A stretch of DNA of 15,621 nucleotides from JBFKUL01 sp041635755 (GTDB lineage: Bacteria; Pseudomonadota; Gammaproteobacteria; Burkholderiales; SG8-39): positions 1 through 15,621 of the forward strand of contig JBFKUL010000043.1 in the NCBI GenBank assembly GCA_041635755.1, read 5' to 3'. The notes under the pieces were generated by a model, which ran no database searches, had not been told where the DNA came from, and saw nothing but the letters and a program-made list of their open reading frames with translations. Position numbers and translations under genes: made by a program. Of this stretch, positions 6,629-13,118 are shown piece by piece. Position 1 is the stretch's first letter. Every line of letters starts with the position of its first letter.

Positions 6629-8149
6629 CTAGAGAACCGCGATTGCCTGCAGCGCGAGCACCAGCGCGGCCACCACGACCAGCGCCGCGAGCAGCCGATT
6701 GCGGCGCACGCCCTGCGCCGCGAGCTTCTCAAGGGCCTCGGCAAGCCGACCGGTGCGATCCTCCGAGAGCGCGCGGTGTACCAGGCGCGGCAGTTGCGGC
6801 AGCGTGCTCGCCCAGTACGGCGCCTCGTGCTCGATGCTCTTGACGAGGCCGCGCCAGCCGATCTGCTCGCTCATCCAGCGCTCGAGGTAGGGCTTGGCGG
6901 TGCGCCACAGATCGAGCTCCGGGTCGAGCTCGCGTCCCAGGCCCTCGATGTTGAGCAGCGTCTTCTGCAGCAGCACCAGCTGAGGCTGTATCTCGACGTT
7001 GAAGCGGCGCGAGGTCTGAAACAGCCTGAGCAGCAGCTTGCCGAAATAGATCTCCTTCAGCGGCCGCGCGAAGATCGGCTCGCACACCGCCCGGATCGCC
7101 GCCTCGAACTCGTCGACCCGCGTCTCGGCGGGCACCCAGCCCGCGTCGAGATGCGCCTGCGCTACGCGCCGGTAATCGCGATTGAAGAAGGCGATGAAGT
7201 TTTGCGCCAGGTAGTTCTTGTCGGTCTCGGTGAGCGCGCCCATGATGCCGAAATCGAGTGCCACGTAGCGGCCCTTGCGCTCGCCCTCGGTGGCGACAAG
7301 GATGTTGCCCGGGTGCATGTCGGCGTGGAAGAAGCCGTCGCGGAACACCTGCGTGAAGAAGATCTCGACTCCGGCGCGCGCAAGCTGAGGAATATCGATG
7401 CCCTGCTCGCGCAACCGCTCCACCTGCGAGATCGGCGTGCCGTGCATACGCTCCATCACCATGACGCGCTGCGAGCACCAGTCCCAGTAAACCTTGGGCA
7501 CCACCAGAAGCGTCGAGCGTTCGAAATTGCGCCGCAATTGGCTCGCGTTGGCCGCCTCGCGCATCAGATCGAGCTCCTCCTCGAGGTGGCGCGCGAACTC
7601 GGCCACCACCTCGCGCGGCTTCAGGCGCCGGCCCTCGGACCACAGGCGCTCCACCAGGCCCGCTGCAGTCTGGAGCAAAGCCACGTCCTCGGCGATGGCC
7701 GCCTCGACGCCTGGTCGAAGCACCTTCACCGCCGCTTCGTGGCCGTCCTCGCGCAGCGTCGCGAGGTGCACCTGCGCGATCGAGGCACTCGCCACCGCCT
7801 CGCGCTCGAAGCGCTCGAACACCTCGTCGATCGGCTTGCCGAGCGCGCGTTCGATCTCGGCGAGCGCCTGCGGTGCGGGAAACGGCGGCACCCGATCCTG
7901 GAGGCGGGCGAGTTCGTCAGCGATGTCGCGCGGCAACAGGTCGCGGCGCGTCGAGAGCACTTGGCCGAACTTGACGAAAATCGGGCCGAGCGCCTCGAGC
8001 GCCTGACGCAGGCGCTGCGCCCGCGGCGCATCGGGCCGCGGCAGCAGCGCGCGCGCGATCCGGCTGCGTGCGATCGGCGGCAGGAACTCGTGCAGCCCGA
8101 AACGCAGCGCGATGAGGACGATACGGGCGAGGCGCAGCAGGCTCGACAC
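6629..8149 (-). CDS. ubiB: UbiB, ADCK/ABC1-family ATPase-like protein for ubiquinone synthesis
   Basis: A 506-residue atypical kinase-like protein required for ubiquinone biosynthesis, acting at the inner membrane with the UbiJ/UbiK and hydroxylase complex. The family-specific KFGQ of the KxGQ motif is at 60–63, followed by VLSTRRDLLP. The Ala-rich nucleotide loop VASASIAQVH is at 119–128, Lys142 in AVKVLRPG is the ATP-binding lysine, HADMHPGN at 275–282 holds the catalytic-loop Asp277 and Asn282, and DFG is at 299–301. A hydrophobic C-terminal helix (about 485–505) anchors it in the membrane, as in E. coli UbiB. The start is GTG at 8149, 12 bases after the ubiJ stop and in the same frame; no better in-frame start keeps the conserved N-terminus. 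Co-transcription with ubiJ is near certain. Confidence 0.96.
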   Translation of the reverse strand: MSSLLRLARIVLIALRFGLHEFLPPIARSRIARALLPRPDAPRAQRLRQALEALGPIFVKFGQVLSTRRDLLPRDIADELARLQDRVPPFPAPQALAEIERALGKPIDEVFERFEREAVASASIAQVHLATLREDGHEAAVKVLRPGVEAAIAEDVALLQTAAGLVERLWSEGRRLKPREVVAEFARHLEEELDLMREAANASQLRRNFERSTLLVVPKVYWDWCSQRVMVMERMHGTPISQVERLREQGIDIPQLARAGVEIFFTQVFRDGFFHADMHPGNILVATEGERKGRYVALDFGIMGALTETDKNYLAQNFIAFFNRDYRRVAQAHLDAGWVPAETRVDEFEAAIRAVCEPIFARPLKEIYFGKLLLRLFQTSRRFNVEIQPQLVLLQKTLLNIEGLGRELDPELDLWRTAKPYLERWMSEQIGWRGLVKSIEHEAPYWASTLPQLPRLVHRALSEDRTGRLAEALEKLAAQGVRRNRLLAALVVVAALVLALQAIAVL

Positions 8150-8161
8150 GCCGCGGACCGG

Positions 8162-8764
8162 CTAGCGGGGGCGCGCCGCGGCGAGACGCTCGAGGCGCTT
8201 TTCGAGCCGCTCGAGAGCGTCGCGCAGGCGTGCGTTGGCGCCGGCAAGCGCATCGAGCTCGGCACGGGGCACGAGCATGCGACGCTCTTCGACGGCGTAG
8301 TCCATGAAGCTCGCTGCGACGCGGCGCGCGGCATCCGCCTGCCAGGCGAAGAAATCGCGCGCCGTCCCGGCAAGCCGGTGCGCCGCGGCATCGCCCACTA
8401 CTCGCGAAAGATCCTCTTCGGCGTCCCAGCGCAGATGACGCAGCAGCGTCATGACCTCCGCGGCCAGCCGCGTGTCGCCCTCCACCGCGACCGCCCGCAT
8501 CAGGTATTCCTCGGCGGTGGTGCCGTGGCGCACCAGCTCCGCGAGCGCCTCGGGCTTGAGCGTCAGCCGAAGCGAAGGCGCTACGCCGCTGGCCGAGGGT
8601 GCGACACGGCCATCGGGCTGGATCGCGAAGCGCAGCGCCGGCAGCGGCGGCGCGCGCAGCTCCAGTTCCGCACCGGCGTGTGGCGCAAGGCGCTCGCGGG
8701 CCCAGGGCTCAGCCTCGAGCAAGTGGTTCAGGGCGGCAACGAACGGGGATTCGAGGGTCGGCAC
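8162..8764 (-). CDS. ubiJ: UbiJ, SCP2-domain accessory factor of ubiquinone synthesis
   Basis: Accessory protein that binds ubiquinone intermediates through an SCP2 lipid-binding domain and, with UbiK, scaffolds the soluble Ubi complex. With the GTG start at 8764 it is 200 residues, almost the same as E. coli UbiJ. The SCP2 part covers about 5–115 (LRFAIQPDGRV, LRLTLKPEALAEL, VEGDTRLAAEVMTLLRHLRWD), and the C-terminal 165–197 is a coiled coil rich in Leu, Arg and Glu, the usual UbiK-contact end. Upstream in-frame starts run back through a terminator hairpin into the Tim44-like gene, so the GTG at 8764 is preferred; another GTG at 8794 lies inside the hairpin. No clear ribosome binding site. 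The family call rests on domain pattern, length and position just upstream of ubiB. Confidence 0.88.
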   Translation of the reverse strand: MPTLESPFVAALNHLLEAEPWARERLAPHAGAELELRAPPLPALRFAIQPDGRVAPSASGVAPSLRLTLKPEALAELVRHGTTAEEYLMRAVAVEGDTRLAAEVMTLLRHLRWDAEEDLSRVVGDAAAHRLAGTARDFFAWQADAARRVAASFMDYAVEERRMLVPRAELDALAGANARLRDALERLEKRLERLAAARPR

Positions 8765-8778
8765 GATCAGGGCTTCAG

Positions 8779-8807
8779 AAAAAGAAAAGGCCACCCGCGG
8801 TGGCCTT
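8779..8807 (-). terminator. Intrinsic terminator after the Tim44-like gene
   Basis: A perfect 9-base stem AAGGCCACC (8787–8795) and GGTGGCCTT (8799–8807) with a three-base loop. On the minus strand it is followed directly by TTTTCTTTTT. It starts 19 bases after the Tim44-like stop codon and ends 14 bases before the ubiJ start. This is the only textbook rho-independent terminator I see in the window, and it works only on the minus strand, because the plus-strand side ends in a GC-rich sequence. Confidence 0.9.
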
Positions 8808-8826
8808 CGCTCGGGACCGGCAACGC

Positions 8827-9708
8827 CTAGTGCGTCTGCTGTATCCCCGCCAGCAGCCAGCCGCTCGAGCCGTCGATCGGCTTGCTGAGGTTCCACACCT
8901 CGTCGAAGTCCACCGGCGTGCTGCCCGGCGTTTCACGCACCATGCCAGAGAAGTGCACGCTTGCCCAGTGCCGGTCCTGCTCCGTATTGAGCTCGAGCAG
9001 CTCGGCGTTCAGCGCCATGACATCGGTCTGCTGGCGTGCGCCGGCGCGCTCGGCGATATCGGCTTGCAGCTGCTGGAACAGCTCGGAGGTCGTGAACTCG
9101 CGAATTGCATCGAGCTCCCGGGCGTCGTTCGCGGCCTGCAGGCGCACGAAGTTGAGCTTCGCTGCGCGCAGGAACCCGTTCAGATCGAAGCCCACCGGCA
9201 CGCGGGACGTGCGCGACGCGCCCGCGGCGGCTTCGAAGCCCGTCGCCTGCGAGGGGGGCGGCGCGGCAACCGTCTCGCTGCCCAAAGCCGCGTTGTAACC
9301 CTGCGCCGCAAACTTCAGGGGCGGCGCGCTCTCTGCGCGCTGGCGCGCAAGCATGCGGATCACCATGACCGCGGCAATCACGAGCAGCGCAACGAGCAGC
9401 AAGCCGCCCAACCCCGCGCCGCTGAAAAGCGCGCCCAGCAGACCGCCGACCGCCAGGCCGCCGAGGATCGGCGCCCACTTGCTCCCCGTGGCGGCCGCCG
9501 CGGGTGCGCCCGCGGTAGTGGCCGCGCCAGGCTGCGCCGCAGGCGTGCCCGGCTGCGCCTGGCGTACTGGCGTGGCTGGCGGGGCGTTGGTGATGTTCTT
9601 CTGCGCACCGATCGAGCGCGCGCCGCCGAGGCGCCGCGCCTCGACGTCGGTCGCGACCAGCGTTACGCCGAGCAACGTGACCGCGAGACCGAGAAACAGC
9701 CGGTTCAT
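8827..9708 (-). CDS. Tim44-like domain membrane protein
   Basis: A 293-residue protein with an N-terminal signal or anchor (1–24, ending VEA before RRLGG), a Pro/Ala/Thr-rich linker (42–75), a glycine-rich transmembrane segment or hairpin (about 80–118), another short linker, and a C-terminal Tim44/TIM44-like domain from about 172 to 290 (FLRAAKLNFVRLQAAND, LDAIREFTTSELFQQLQADI, FDEVWNLSKP). Mitochondrial Tim44 tethers the import motor; bacterial homologues are poorly understood. It lies between ubiE and ubiJ, an arrangement I recall from other betaproteobacteria, so a link with membrane-bound ubiquinone synthesis is possible but unproven. The ATG at 9708 has a strong GGAGGG site 8 bases upstream, and an intrinsic terminator follows the stop. 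Confidence 0.9.
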   Translation of the reverse strand: MNRLFLGLAVTLLGVTLVATDVEARRLGGARSIGAQKNITNAPPATPVRQAQPGTPAAQPGAATTAGAPAAAATGSKWAPILGGLAVGGLLGALFSGAGLGGLLLVALLVIAAVMVIRMLARQRAESAPPLKFAAQGYNAALGSETVAAPPPSQATGFEAAAGASRTSRVPVGFDLNGFLRAAKLNFVRLQAANDARELDAIREFTTSELFQQLQADIAERAGARQQTDVMALNAELLELNTEQDRHWASVHFSGMVRETPGSTPVDFDEVWNLSKPIDGSSGWLLAGIQQTH

Positions 9709-9716
9709 GAGTCCTA

Positions 9717-9722
9717 CCCTCC
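9717..9722 (-). promoter_or_regulatory. Strong ribosome binding site of the Tim44-like gene
   Basis: GGAGGG on the minus strand, 8 bases before the ATG at 9708. It is the clearest Shine-Dalgarno sequence in the window and fixes the start. The remaining bases between it and the ubiE stop at 9782 show only short GATC-containing palindromes and no convincing promoter. Confidence 0.8.
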
Positions 9723-9781
9723 AAGGGAAATTGCGATGGGATCGCGGATCGAATCGTACCTGTGCGCCGCGTGCCGGACAA

Positions 9782-10525
9782 TCAGATCCGGTAGCCGCGG
9801 TGCACGGCGACCACGCCTGCCGCCAGATTGAACACTTCGACCTGCGAAAGGCCGGCTCGTTCCATCATGGCCGTAAGCGTGGCCTGATCGGGGAACGTCC
9901 GGATCGACTCCGCGAGATAGCGATAGGGGGCGGCGTCGCCCACGATGCGCCGCCCGAGCCAGGGCAGCGCTTTCATCGAGTAAGCGTCGTAGGCCTGCTC
10001 GAGCGGCTTCCAGACCTTGGAGAACTCGAGTATCAACAGTCGACCGCCGGGCTTGAGCACCCGGTACATCTCGGCCAGCGCAGCGTCCTTGTGCGTCACG
10101 TTGCGCAGACCGAACCCCACCGTGACGCAGTCGAAGAAGGCATCGGGAAACGGCAGCCGCTCGGCGTCGCACTGCGCCACCGGCACCATGAGCCCCTCGT
10201 CGAGCAGCCGGTCGCGCCCGCGATCGAGCATCGCGCGGTTGATATCCGTGGCCCAAACCTGCCCGCTGAGCCCGGCGCGCCGCGCCAGCTGGCGTGCCAG
10301 ATCGCCGCTGCCGGACGCGACGTCGAGCACGCGCTCGCCCGGATGGACGCGCGCCGCCCAGACCGCGAAGCGCTTCCACAGGCGATGCAGGCCGAGCGAC
10401 ATGAGATCGTTCATCACGTCGTAGCGCCCGGCTACGCGATCGAACACCGCCCCGACGCGCCTCGACTTTTCCTGTTCCGGGATGCGTTCAAAACCGAAGT
10501 CGGTGTCGTTGGGCGTCTTGCTCAT
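9782..10525 (-). CDS. ubiE: Ubiquinone/menaquinone C-methyltransferase UbiE
   Basis: SAM-dependent methyltransferase that adds the C-methyl group to demethoxyubiquinol (and to demethylmenaquinol where menaquinone is made). The 247-residue length matches the family. Signatures: YDVMNDLMSLGLHRLWK at 35–51, SAM motif I VLDVASGSGDL at 66–76, the acidic residue of motif II in ATDINRAML at 92–100, GFGLRNV at 137–143, and LKPGGRLLILEFS at 157–169. The ATG at 10525 overlaps the DUF971 stop (ATGA), arguing for coupled translation; an in-frame ATG at 10534 with AAGAG about nine bases upstream is an alternative that adds three residues. It heads the ubiE–Tim44–ubiJ–ubiB order, matching enterobacterial ubiEJB apart from the inserted gene. 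Confidence 0.97.
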   Translation of the reverse strand: MSKTPNDTDFGFERIPEQEKSRRVGAVFDRVAGRYDVMNDLMSLGLHRLWKRFAVWAARVHPGERVLDVASGSGDLARQLARRAGLSGQVWATDINRAMLDRGRDRLLDEGLMVPVAQCDAERLPFPDAFFDCVTVGFGLRNVTHKDAALAEMYRVLKPGGRLLILEFSKVWKPLEQAYDAYSMKALPWLGRRIVGDAAPYRYLAESIRTFPDQATLTAMMERAGLSQVEVFNLAAGVVAVHRGYRI

Positions 10526-10959
10526 TTCTTCCATATTACGCCGCTCTTATCAGATGTGAGCGCTTGCTCAACATCTCTGCTACCCCCCGCATCGGCAAGT
10601 CGTCGAAGGTACTCGGTCCATAGCCGCTCCTGATTGACGCCAAGCTCGTAGAGATAATCCCAGGCGTAAATGCCCGTATCGTGACCGTCGGAAAAGCGCG
10701 GCTGCACGGCGTAGGAGCCGACCGGCTCGAGCGCCAGAATGCCAACCTCGCGCTTTCCGACCTGCAGCACTTCCTGTCCCGGGCCATGACCGCGCACCTC
10801 CGCGGAAGGCGAGTACACGCGCAGCAGCTCGTAGGGCAGCCTGAAGGTGCGTCCGTCTGCGAACGCGATCTCCAGAACGCGCGACTTCTGGTGCAGCTTG
10901 ATCTCGGTTGGGGTAGGGGATTCCGCGTCGGGCACGATCTGCTCCGTGAACGCCGCCAT
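10522..10959 (-). CDS. DUF971 (gamma-butyrobetaine hydroxylase-like N-terminal domain) protein
   Basis: A 145-residue stand-alone DUF971 protein. The conserved pattern is complete: PTEIKLHQKSRVLEIAFADG at 17–36, LPYELLRVYSPSAEVRGHGP at 41–60, the GKR..VGI segment at 69–74, EPVGSYAVQPRFSDGHDTGIY at 78–98, and AWDYLYELG at 99–107. The domain is also found at the N-terminus of eukaryotic gamma-butyrobetaine hydroxylases, where it can bind a metal; the bacterial stand-alone form has been proposed to act in iron-sulfur protein biogenesis in some contexts, but its role here is unknown. ATG at 10959 is chosen because upstream residues are not conserved and run into the phoB region. It overlaps ubiE by four bases and is divergent from phoB across 72 bases. 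Confidence 0.92.
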   Translation of the reverse strand: MAAFTEQIVPDAESPTPTEIKLHQKSRVLEIAFADGRTFRLPYELLRVYSPSAEVRGHGPGQEVLQVGKREVGILALEPVGSYAVQPRFSDGHDTGIYAWDYLYELGVNQERLWTEYLRRLADAGGSRDVEQALTSDKSGVIWKK

Positions 10960-11016
10960 GATACCCGGCCACACCCCCCTGCCCGCCGGGGAAACGCAGC
11001 CGTCACAGAATGTTCT

Positions 11017-11022
11017 TAGAAT
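11017..11022 (+). promoter_or_regulatory. -10-like TAGAAT for phoB, with an upstream Pho-box-like half site
   Basis: TAGAAT matches the -10 consensus at five of six positions and ends 9 bases before the phoB ATG; no Shine-Dalgarno sequence lies between. Ten bases upstream, CCGTCAC (11000–11006) matches six of seven bases of a Pho-box half site (CTGTCAC). PhoB-dependent promoters normally carry two such repeats in place of a -35; the second repeat is not recognisable. Autoregulation by PhoB is therefore possible but weakly supported. Confidence 0.35.
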
Positions 11023-11031
11023 GGGCATGTC

Positions 11032-11721
11032 ATGGCAGACATCCTGATCGTCGAGGACGAGGCCGCGATTCAGGAGCTGATCGCGGTCAGCCTCGAGCAA
11101 GCCGGGCACCACGTGATTCGTGCACGCGACGCCGAGGGCGCGCTGGGCGTCATGCGCGAGGCGCTACCCGATCTGCTGCTGATCGACTGGATGCTGCCGG
11201 GAATGTCCGGCGTGTCGCTTGCTCGGCAGCTGCGCCAGGCCGGGCGCACGCGGGACATCCCGCTCATCCTGCTTACCGCGCGCGCCGAGGAGCCCGACAA
11301 GGTGCTCGGGCTCGAGGCCGGCGCGGATGACTACATCACCAAGCCCTTTTCGCCCAGGGAGTTGCTGGCGCGCATCAAGGCGGTGTTGCGGCGGCGCGCG
11401 CCGCAAGTGACCGACGACCCAGTCGAGACCGCTGGGCTCAGGCTCGATCCGGCAACGCGCCGCGTGTTCGGCGATTCCGCGACGCTCGAGCTCGGGCCGA
11501 CCGAGTTCCGGCTGCTGCACTACTTCATGACGCACCCCGAGCGGGTGCACTCGCGTACGAAGCTGCTCGACCAGGTCTGGGGCGATCATGTATTTCTGGA
11601 GGAACGCACCGTCGACGTGCACATCCGTCGGCTGCGCAAGGCACTCGAGCCTTCGGGTCATGACCGGCTGATCGAGACCGTACGCGGCTCGGGGTACCGC
11701 TTCAGCGCTCAGCCCTCGTGA
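11032..11721 (+). CDS. phoB: Phosphate regulon response regulator PhoB
   Basis: OmpR/PhoB-class response regulator of 229 residues, the family norm. The receiver domain (1–120) has the acidic pocket Glu8, Asp9 and Glu10, phosphoacceptor Asp52 in LIDWMLPG, Thr82 in LLTARAEE and Lys104 in YITKPFSPREL. The C-terminal winged-helix domain (about 130–227) ends with EERTVDVHIRRLRKALEP and IETVRGSGYRFS, typical of PhoB. WMLPGMSG and AEEPDKVLGLEAGADDYITKPF are closest to PhoB among the OmpR relatives, and the phoR gene follows 77 bases later on the same strand. Phosphorylated PhoB would activate phosphate-scavenging genes. ATG at 11032 is preferred over an earlier ATG at 11010 in another frame. Confidence 0.95.
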   Translation: MADILIVEDEAAIQELIAVSLEQAGHHVIRARDAEGALGVMREALPDLLLIDWMLPGMSGVSLARQLRQAGRTRDIPLILLTARAEEPDKVLGLEAGADDYITKPFSPRELLARIKAVLRRRAPQVTDDPVETAGLRLDPATRRVFGDSATLELGPTEFRLLHYFMTHPERVHSRTKLLDQVWGDHVFLEERTVDVHIRRLRKALEPSGHDRLIETVRGSGYRFSAQPS

Positions 11722-11786
11722 GACAATTCTAGCTACCGCGGCGGCGGCCCGGGCCGGCCCGCCGCGCCCCTGCGTGGCGGATTGTC
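11722..11786 (+). repeat. Nested inverted repeats in the phoB–phoR intergenic gap
   Basis: GACAAT (11722–11727) and ATTGTC (11781–11786) form an outer inverted repeat. Between them, 11737–11766 is an almost perfect GC hairpin: CGCGGCGG plus GGCC pair with GGCCCGCCGCG, with a two-base bulge and a six-base loop. There is no T tract, so it is not a canonical terminator. It fills nearly the whole gap and could slow transcription or translation between phoB and phoR. No ribosome binding site is visible before phoR. Confidence 0.5.
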
Positions 11787-11798
11787 GGCATTGATCCA

Positions 11799-13118
11799 AT
11801 GAACCCTGTCTGGGCCAGCACCCTTGGCGTCACTTTGGCGGCCGCGGCCGCCGGACTCTTGATCTGGCCGTTCGCGGGCCCGGTGTGGGGGTGGGCAGCG
11901 GTCGCGGCGGTGCTCGCCGCGCGCGTCCTCTATCATGCCGCACATCTCCAGGCGCTTCTTGGGTGGCTGCGCGCGCCGGACCTGCGCCAACTGCCGCAGG
12001 GCCGTGGCGTATGGGAAGAGGCGCTCGCGGGCCTTCACCGCTACATCAAAGGGCGCGACGGCGAGCACGACCGGCTGATGCAAGCGCTGGCGCGCTTCCG
12101 CGCCGCCGGGCGCGCGCTGCCCGACGGTGTGGTCATCCTGGACGCCGAGGGCCGCATCGAGTGGGCCAACCCGACCGCGACGCGTCATTTCGGCATCGAT
12201 CCGCGACGCGATCTCGGCCAGCCGGTGATTCATTTCGTGCGTCAGCCCGATTTCGTCGCCTACCTCGAGGCGGGGGCGTTTGACGAGCCGATCAAGGTGC
12301 GCTCGACCCGCAGCAATGCCGCGCTGGCGCTGCGCATCATCGCCTTCGGCGCCGAGCAGAAGCTGCTCAACTCACGCGACGTGAGCGGCGAGGAGCGCAT
12401 CGACCGCATGCGCCGCGACTTCGTGGCCAACGTGTCGCACGAGCTGAAGACGCCGCTCACCGTGCTCGCCGGCTTCGTCGAGACGCTCGGCGACGACTCG
12501 GGCAAACTGAGCGAGACACAGCGACGCCGCTTTCTCGGCCTGATGACCGAGCAGGCGCGGCGTATGCGTCAGCTAATCGAAGACCTCCTCATGCTCTCGA
12601 GCCTGGAATCGAGCGCCGCGCCCGAAGGCGAGGCGCCGGTCCCCATGCCGGCGCTGCTCGAGCGGCTCGCCGAGGAGGCACGCGCGCTCTCCGCTGGGCG
12701 CCACCGCATCTTGATCGAAGAGGTCTCCCCCGAGTGGCTGCTGGGCAGCGAGCGGGAACTGCACGGCGCCTTCTCCAACCTGGTGGCGAACGCGGTCCAC
12801 TACACGCCAGCGGGTGGGACGGTGCGATTGGCCTGGCGCATCGAGGGCGGGCGAGGCGTGTTCAGCGTCACCGATTCCGGGATCGGCATCGAGCCGCGGC
12901 ACATTCCGCGGCTTACCGAGCGCTTTTACCGCGTCGACACCAGCCGCTCGCGCGAGTCCGGCGGCACCGGCCTCGGACTCGCCATCGTCAAGCATGTACT
13001 GACGCGCCATGAGGCGAGCCTGGACATCGAAAGCGGCGTCGGACAAGGTTCCGTGTTCAGCGCGAGCTTTCCACCCCGGCGGCTCAATGCGCCGGCCGCG
13101 GCGCGCGCGGCAGCCTGA
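11799..13118 (+). CDS. phoR: Phosphate regulon sensor histidine kinase PhoR
   Basis: Membrane histidine kinase of 439 residues that phosphorylates and dephosphorylates PhoB in response to phosphate status through the Pst/PhoU complex. Two hydrophobic segments (about 8–25 and 28–44) with almost no periplasmic loop, as in PhoR. A membrane-proximal region (50–100) precedes a PAS domain (about 105–190: ALPDGVVILDAEGRIEWANPTA). Phosphoacceptor His214 is in DFVANVSHELKTPL; the N box NLVANAVHYTP is at 327–337, G1 DSGIGIE at 359–365, the F box ERFYRVD at 374–380, and G2 GGTGLGLAI at 388–396. The absence of a clear ribosome binding site before ATG 11799 leaves the start slightly open, but the two membrane segments follow directly. 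The stop abuts the stop of the convergent gene. Confidence 0.95.
   Translation: MNPVWASTLGVTLAAAAAGLLIWPFAGPVWGWAAVAAVLAARVLYHAAHLQALLGWLRAPDLRQLPQGRGVWEEALAGLHRYIKGRDGEHDRLMQALARFRAAGRALPDGVVILDAEGRIEWANPTATRHFGIDPRRDLGQPVIHFVRQPDFVAYLEAGAFDEPIKVRSTRSNAALALRIIAFGAEQKLLNSRDVSGEERIDRMRRDFVANVSHELKTPLTVLAGFVETLGDDSGKLSETQRRRFLGLMTEQARRMRQLIEDLLMLSSLESSAAPEGEAPVPMPALLERLAEEARALSAGRHRILIEEVSPEWLLGSERELHGAFSNLVANAVHYTPAGGTVRLAWRIEGGRGVFSVTDSGIGIEPRHIPRLTERFYRVDTSRSRESGGTGLGLAIVKHVLTRHEASLDIESGVGQGSVFSASFPPRRLNAPAAARAAA

Noticed and set aside
6776..8830. A 684-codon open frame on the plus strand opposite ubiB and ubiJ
   Set aside because: It mirrors the ubiB and ubiJ codons, has an Arg/Leu/His-rich composition and no recognisable motif.
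9353..10633. A 426-codon plus-strand open frame opposite ubiE and the Tim44-like gene
   Set aside because: No domain, and both minus-strand genes are unambiguous.
11737..11766. Rho-independent terminator after phoB
   Set aside because: The hairpin is strong but no T tract follows, and phoR continues on the same strand, so it was recorded as a repeat.
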